Source of the DNA: JANNWF01 sp052390415
GTDB lineage: Bacteria > Pseudomonadota > Gammaproteobacteria > Xanthomonadales > Xanthomonadaceae
Direction of reading: 5' to 3'
DNA: 9,557 bases
Assembly: GCA_052390415.1 (NCBI GenBank)
Contig: JBQTGY010000069.1
Span: 1-9,557 of the forward strand
This document shows positions 6,234 to 9,557 of the stretch, one piece after another; position 1 is the stretch's first letter, and the number at the start of each line of letters is the position of its first letter. Made by a program: the position numbers and the translations under genes. The notes beneath the pieces are model-generated. The model did not search any database. It worked only from the letters and a program-made list of their open reading frames with translations, and was not told the DNA's origin.

Positions 6234-6881
6234 ATGAGCACCCGCCGACTGCGAAGTGGCCTGGTGCTCGCGTGTTTGCTGCTGATGTCTGCCACCTTGA
6301 GCGCCGCCGAGCAGCGCTTGCTGGTCATCGGCGACTCGCTCTCGGCGGGTTACGGCCTTGCGATTGATCAAGGTTGGGTCAGCTTGCTCAATCACAAGCT
6401 GAGCAAGGAGCGGCCGGGTTGGCGCGTGATCAATGCCAGCATCAGCGGTGAGACCACAGCCGGCGGCGCCAGCCGGATCGACGCCGAATTGAAGCGACAT
6501 ACGCCAAGCGTGGTGTTGATCGAGCTTGGCGCGAACGACGGTTTACGTGGCCTGCCATTGGAAGTGGCCGAGGCCAACCTCGAACGCATGATCACCGCTG
6601 CGAGCATTGCAAGGGCGCGGGTCGGGCTGGTGGGAATTCGCATTCCGCCGAATTACGGCCCCGACTACAGCGGCGGATTCATTCGCATGTACAGCGAACT
6701 TGCCGAACGCCACCGTCTGCCCTTGCTGCCGTTTCTGCTCGAACCTATCGCCACCGATCGCGATGCGTTTCAAGCCGACAATCTGCATCCGACAGCCGAG
6801 GCGCAACCACGCTTGCTTGAACACGTCTGGCCGCTGGTTACGGGCTTGATTGATGAGCAGGTAACGACAGCTGCGGAGTAG
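6234..6881 (+). CDS. tesA: Periplasmic GDSL lysophospholipase/acyl-CoA thioesterase TesA
   Basis: The 215-residue product has a signal peptide (about 1-25, ending TLSAA before EQRLLVIGDS) and the SGNH-hydrolase blocks. Block I is GDSLSAGYG with nucleophile Ser35, block II is SGET around Gly72, block III is GAND with Asn101, and block V is DNLH with Asp182 and His185. E. coli TesA shares the blocks NASISG, ELGANDGLRG (GGNDGLRG there), RIPPNYG (RLPANYG) and PLLPF. The E. coli enzyme hydrolyses lysophospholipids, acyl-CoA thioesters and some esters in the periplasm, and the same activity is inferred here. The ATG at 6234 is chosen because it directly heads the signal peptide; the frame stays open upstream to 6024 but overlaps ybbA. 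No strong ribosome site is visible. The TAG stop runs into a GTAG sequence just before a REP-like repeat. Confidence 0.95.
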   Translation: MSTRRLRSGLVLACLLLMSATLSAAEQRLLVIGDSLSAGYGLAIDQGWVSLLNHKLSKERPGWRVINASISGETTAGGASRIDAELKRHTPSVVLIELGANDGLRGLPLEVAEANLERMITAASIARARVGLVGIRIPPNYGPDYSGGFIRMYSELAERHRLPLLPFLLEPIATDRDAFQADNLHPTAEAQPRLLEHVWPLVTGLIDEQVTTAAE

Positions 6882-6886
6882 CAAGC

Positions 6887-6976
6887 AGCCCGGATGCAGC
6901 GTCAGCGGAGTCCGGGGATGCGCACGCGCCGCATCATCGTGAAGCCCCCGGATTCTGCTGACGCTGCATCCGGGCT
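6887..6976. repeat. REP-like inverted pair (BIME/SMAG-type) between tesA and the SDR gene
   Basis: The left arm (6887-6917) and right arm (6946-6976) are inverted copies identical at 29 of 31 positions. Both differences become G-U pairs in the plus-strand RNA, so the stem could pair along its full length. Each arm also has its own small palindrome, CCCGGA...TCCGGG (6889-6894 with 6911-6916; 6947-6952 with 6969-6974). The spacer has a GATGCG/CGCATC hairpin (6917-6922 with 6930-6935). Read on the minus strand, the right arm starts GTAGCCCGGATGC, matching the GTAG-headed REP architecture of Stenotrophomonas and Pseudomonas, which is mobilised by RAYT (TnpA-REP) transposases. No RAYT gene is in the window. 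It probably also acts as a terminator or mRNA 3' protector between the convergent genes. Confidence 0.75.
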
Positions 6977-7007
6977 ACATCACGCTGGCTCTTCGACATC
7001 ATGGCGT

Positions 7008-7691
7008 TCAGCGCCGTGGCGATGTCCCGTGAGCGAGGGCTTGCAGGGAGCCAAACTCATGCACCAGCACCGCCGGCTGATCGCTGGTGGCCAAAATAAC
7101 TGCAGCTTCTGCGACATCTTCGGCCGCAATCGAGCGGTATCGTTTCAACGCGCCCTTCAGGAAGGAATCGATCAACGGCGAGGCCGTTTGCATCAGGGAT
7201 TCGGTGGGCCGGCGCGTAGTGCGCTGGCCAATCAGCAATCCGGGTCGCAGAAAATCGCAACGCGTAAAGCCCACCGCAGCGACCAAGGCTTCCATCTCGC
7301 CTTTGGTGCGCAAGTACAGATTGGTCGATTTTGCGTCTGCGCCCGCCGATGACACGACGATGGCGTGCCTCGCCCCGGCCGCAAAAGCAGCCTTGGCGAT
7401 GCGTACGACCAAGTCGCGATCCACCGCGACAAACGCGGCGTCGGAACCGGCCACCTTGCGGGTGGTGCCCAACGCGCAAATGAAGGCGCGCGGAGGCGGC
7501 TTGCCCAAGCGCAACGCCAAGGTATCCACGTCCGCACCGTCATCCACCACCACCCGCAAACCGTGCCGCGACTCCTCGTCTTCGCGTCGCTGCACGCTGA
7601 GCACCAGCGCGCCGCCATCGGCAACCAGACGATCCACGACGCGACGACCGATCAGTCCGGTTCCGCCCGCCACAATGATCCGCTCGCTCAC
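7008..7691 (-). CDS. NAD(P)-binding atypical short-chain dehydrogenase, TIP30/HTATIP2-like
   Basis: The 227-residue product is an atypical SDR with a Rossmann fold. It shows the dinucleotide-binding loop GGTGLIGR (9-16), the segment CALGTTR (72-78), the pair SS at 114-115 and Y126xxxK130, which are the usual SDR Ser/Tyr/Lys positions. The sequence from ALGTTRKVAGS to RPGLLIGQR aligns by eye with human TIP30 (HTATIP2) and its bacterial homologues, a group that binds NADPH but whose substrate is not established. The start codon is GTG at 7691, with a strong AAGGGGG ribosome site 4 nt upstream. It lies 37 bp downstream of the fumarase stop on the same strand, so co-transcription is possible. It converges on tesA with the REP-like pair between them. 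A soluble oxidoreductase role is inferred. Confidence 0.82.
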   Translation of the reverse strand: MSERIIVAGGTGLIGRRVVDRLVADGGALVLSVQRREDEESRHGLRVVVDDGADVDTLALRLGKPPPRAFICALGTTRKVAGSDAAFVAVDRDLVVRIAKAAFAAGARHAIVVSSAGADAKSTNLYLRTKGEMEALVAAVGFTRCDFLRPGLLIGQRTTRRPTESLMQTASPLIDSFLKGALKRYRSIAAEDVAEAAVILATSDQPAVLVHEFGSLQALAHGTSPRR

Positions 7692-7695
7692 TTTG

Positions 7696-7702
7696 CCCCC
7701 TT
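7696..7702 (-). promoter_or_regulatory. Ribosome binding site fixing the GTG start of the SDR gene
   Basis: The minus strand reads AAGGGGG four bases before the GTG at 7691. No in-frame ATG gives the complete Rossmann strand, so this site decides the non-ATG start. Confidence 0.7.
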
Positions 7703-7728
7703 GGCCCGTTCTGCGATGCGCGGCGACT

Positions 7729-9246
7729 TCAGGCCACTACGACCGGAATCTTGCTGATGCGGGCCTGCCACTCGCGTGGACCCGTGGTGTGCACGGATTC
7801 GCCGGTGGAATCGACCGCTACCGTGACCGGCATGTCACGCACGTCGAATTCGTAAATGGCTTCCATGCCGAGGTCGGCAAATCCCACCACTCGCGAACCC
7901 TTGATTGCCTTGGAAACCAGATACGCTGCGCCGCCGACGGCCATCAGATACACCGAGCGGTGCTTGCGAATGGCTTCAATGGCAACCGGACCGCGTTCGG
8001 CTTTGCCGATCATCCCGAGCAGGCCGGTTTGCGCCAACACCTGTTCGGTGAACGAGTCCATGCGCGTGGCTGTGGTCGGGCCCGCCGGTCCGACCACTTC
8101 GTCGCGAACGGGATCGACCGGACCGACGTAATAGATGAACCTGCCCCGAAAATCCACCGGCAAGGGCTCGCCACGATCCAACATGCCGACCATGCGCTTA
8201 TGCGCCGCATCCCGACCAGTCAGCATCTTGCCGTTCAACAGCAGCACATCGCCTGGCTTCCAGCTGGCGACGTCTTCAGGGGTCACCGTGTTCAAGTCGA
8301 CCCGACGCCCTTTCGAGGTGTCGTAGGTCAAGGTCGGCCAGTCTGCGAGCGACGGCGGCTCCAACATCACGGGCCCGCTGCCGTCCAGAGTGAAGTGGGC
8401 ATGGCGGGTGGCGGCGCAATTGGGAATCATCGCGACCGGCAGATTCGCAGCGTGAGTAGGGAAGTCTTTGACCTTGATGTCCAGCACCGTCGTCAGACCA
8501 CCCAGACCCTGCGCACCGATTCCGAGCGCATTGACCTTGGTATACAACTCCAGCCGCAGTTCTTCGGCGCGATTGGAGGCACCGCGGGCTTGCAGATCGG
8601 TGATGTCGATGGGCTCCATCAAGCTTTCTTTGGCCAACAACATGGCCTTCTCCGCCGTGCCGCCGATACCAATCCCGAGCATGCCTGGCGGACACCAGCC
8701 CGCGCCCATCATCGGCACGGTTTTCAGCACCCAATCGACCACCGAATCGGAGGGATTGAGCATCACGAATTTGGACTTCGCTTCCGAGCCACCACCCTTG
8801 GCGGCAACGATCACATCGACCGTGTCGCCCGGCACCACCTTCATGTTGACGACGGCCGGCGAGTTGTCCTTGGTATTGGTGCGTTTGCCGGCCGGATCGG
8901 ACAGCACCGACGCGCGCAACTTGTTGTCCGGATGCATGTAGGCGCGGCGCACGCCTTCATTGCACATGTCTTCGACGCTCATGGTGGCGCCATCCCAATG
9001 CACGTCCATGCCGATTTCCAGAAACACGGTAACGATGCCGGTGTCCTGACAAATGGGTCGGTGACCTTCGGCGCACATGCGCGAATTGATCAGAATCTGC
9101 GCGATTGCGTCGCGCGCGGCGGGCGACTCCTCGCGCTCGTATGCCGCCGCAAGATTCTTGATGTAGTCGACCGGGTGGTAATACGAAATGTACTGCAGCG
9201 CGTCGGCGACGCTCTGGATGAAATCTTCTTGGCGAATGTTGGCCAT
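7729..9246 (-). CDS. Class I fumarate hydratase (iron-sulfur, heat-labile type)
   Basis: The 505-residue enzyme interconverts fumarate and L-malate in the TCA cycle, in the cytoplasm, using a [4Fe-4S] cluster. The three expected cluster cysteines are present: Cys66 in CQDTG, Cys185 in GWCPPG and Cys277 in NCAATRH. The N-terminal fumarase domain covers about 10-285. The C-terminal domain (about 300-500) contains LLLNGKMLTGRDAAHKR (335-351) and the GPAGPTTATRMD substrate-site segment (386-397). Length and motifs fit FumA/FumB-type fumarases rather than class II FumC, so the enzyme should be oxygen sensitive. The ATG at 9246 is chosen because MANIRQEDFI heads the conserved protein. The frame runs on to 9456 but lacks similarity there and would need a TTG start. 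The ribosome site is weak. The SDR gene follows 37 bp downstream. Confidence 0.96.
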   Translation of the reverse strand: MANIRQEDFIQSVADALQYISYYHPVDYIKNLAAAYEREESPAARDAIAQILINSRMCAEGHRPICQDTGIVTVFLEIGMDVHWDGATMSVEDMCNEGVRRAYMHPDNKLRASVLSDPAGKRTNTKDNSPAVVNMKVVPGDTVDVIVAAKGGGSEAKSKFVMLNPSDSVVDWVLKTVPMMGAGWCPPGMLGIGIGGTAEKAMLLAKESLMEPIDITDLQARGASNRAEELRLELYTKVNALGIGAQGLGGLTTVLDIKVKDFPTHAANLPVAMIPNCAATRHAHFTLDGSGPVMLEPPSLADWPTLTYDTSKGRRVDLNTVTPEDVASWKPGDVLLLNGKMLTGRDAAHKRMVGMLDRGEPLPVDFRGRFIYYVGPVDPVRDEVVGPAGPTTATRMDSFTEQVLAQTGLLGMIGKAERGPVAIEAIRKHRSVYLMAVGGAAYLVSKAIKGSRVVGFADLGMEAIYEFDVRDMPVTVAVDSTGESVHTTGPREWQARISKIPVVVA

Positions 9247-9279
9247 GATGGGTCGCCCGGCGCTGTGAGGACGCCTCGA

Positions 9280-9285
9280 ATTGTA
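9280..9285 (-). promoter_or_regulatory. Candidate -10 box of the fumarase promoter
   Basis: The minus strand reads TACAAT at 9285-9280, one mismatch from TATAAT. It would put transcription start near 9273 and give a leader of roughly 27 nt. The -35 region at 16-18 bp spacing (GC-rich) does not match TTGACA, so an activator may be needed or the box may be fortuitous. Confidence 0.35.
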
Positions 9286-9360
9286 ACCGCAGGAACCTCC
9301 GACACGCCGTTGGCATTCCGCCATCGCGAGGCAAACACGGCACTCTGCGATGTCCCGGTG

Positions 9361-9416
9361 AAAAGCAAGAATCTTCAACGCGGAGGCGCAGAGAACGCAG
9401 AGGTTCGCAAAATTCT
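9361..9416. repeat. Short intergenic repeat of the GCGCAGAG type
   Basis: The plus strand carries three imperfect tandem units of 9-10 bases built on ACGCRGAG (AACGCGGAGG, CGCAGAGA, ACGCAGAGG), preceded by AGAATCTTCAACG. On the minus strand it reads like CTCTGCGTTCTCTGCGCCTC, a phrase I recall as recurring in intergenic DNA of many unrelated bacteria. The family name and copy number cannot be given from this window. No protein or tRNA explains it. Confidence 0.4.
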
Positions 9417-9557
9417 CGTCGTGGGGCCCCCCCGCCACCCCCCAAACCGCCCCCAAACCGCCCCCCCCGACACCCCGCCGACGCCAGGCGCCCCAACCCC
9501 CCCCAGGGGTCTCAGGCCCACCGCGGTGAGGCGCGGCGCCTCAAACAATCCCCCCCC

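Larger units (their letters stand above)
9247..9557. other. Gene-free region upstream of fumarase, with a C-rich low-complexity end
   Basis: No gene is supported in these 311 bases. Near the fumarase start it holds the candidate -10 box and, from 9361, the GCGCAGAG repeat. From 9427 to the end it turns into C homopolymers of 5 to 8 bases (9427-9433, 9461-9468, 9497-9504, 9550-9557), an 11-nt direct repeat CCCCCAAACCG, and a palindrome TGAGGCGCGGCGCCTCA (9527-9543). This composition is unlike the rest of the window and suggests low-quality sequence at a contig end, though real low-complexity DNA cannot be excluded. Confidence 0.6.

Noticed and set aside
9361..9400. CRISPR-like repeats at the CGCAGAG units
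   Set aside because: The units are 8-10 bases, imperfect and directly adjacent with no spacers; no cas gene is present.
9247..9456. N-terminal extension of fumarase by 70 residues from a TTG at 9456
   Set aside because: The added sequence is Cys/Arg-rich, runs through the GCGCAGAG repeat and the C-rich end, and has no similarity to fumarase N-termini; MANIRQEDFI at 9246 is the natural start.

Overview
The window looks like ordinary chromosomal DNA from a gammaproteobacterium. A Xanthomonadales-type host (Lysobacter, Stenotrophomonas or Rhodanobacteraceae relatives) fits best. This rests on GC-rich coding sequence (judged by eye, not computed), a class I fumarase of about 505 residues, the tesA-ybbA-ybbP arrangement also found in E. 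coli, and a GTAG-headed REP-like repeat of the type known from Stenotrophomonas and Pseudomonas. The assignment is an inference from protein resemblance. I see no phage, transposase, CRISPR array, tRNA or rRNA.

Layout. Positions 1-66 (minus strand) hold what looks like the broken C-terminal tail of a GGDEF domain. A tcdA gene (tRNA t6A dehydratase, minus) follows, divergent from a small membrane-anchored class II cytochrome c (plus, 1112-1507). The cytochrome converges on a cold-shock protein gene (minus, 1564-1773), and a GC-rich terminator hairpin between them overlaps the cytochrome stop codon. Divergent from csp is a secreted beta-helix protein of unknown function (plus, 2052-2831). It ends at a long hairpin shared with the convergent ybbA-ybbP operon (minus, 2892-6166), which encodes an FtsX-family ABC exporter. 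Divergent from ybbA is tesA (plus, 6234-6881), a periplasmic GDSL lysophospholipase/thioesterase. Immediately after tesA lies a REP-like inverted pair. The last block is minus strand: a class I fumarase (7729-9246) followed by a TIP30/HTATIP2-like atypical SDR (7008-7691). The right end (about 9421-9557) is abnormally C-rich and looks like a degraded contig end or low-complexity spacer.

How the genes work together. The firmest unit is tesA/ybbA/ybbP. YbbA is the ATPase and YbbP the membrane permease, and they are translationally coupled by an ATGA overlap; TesA is encoded back to back with them. Fumarase and the SDR may share a transcript (37 bp gap) with no obvious shared pathway. The other genes are independent housekeeping or orphan functions.

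I found no convincing undescribed multi-gene system. The items most worth a second look are the four-coil beta-helix protein, the small anchored cytochrome, the REP-like pair at the tesA stop, and the two intergenic hairpins.
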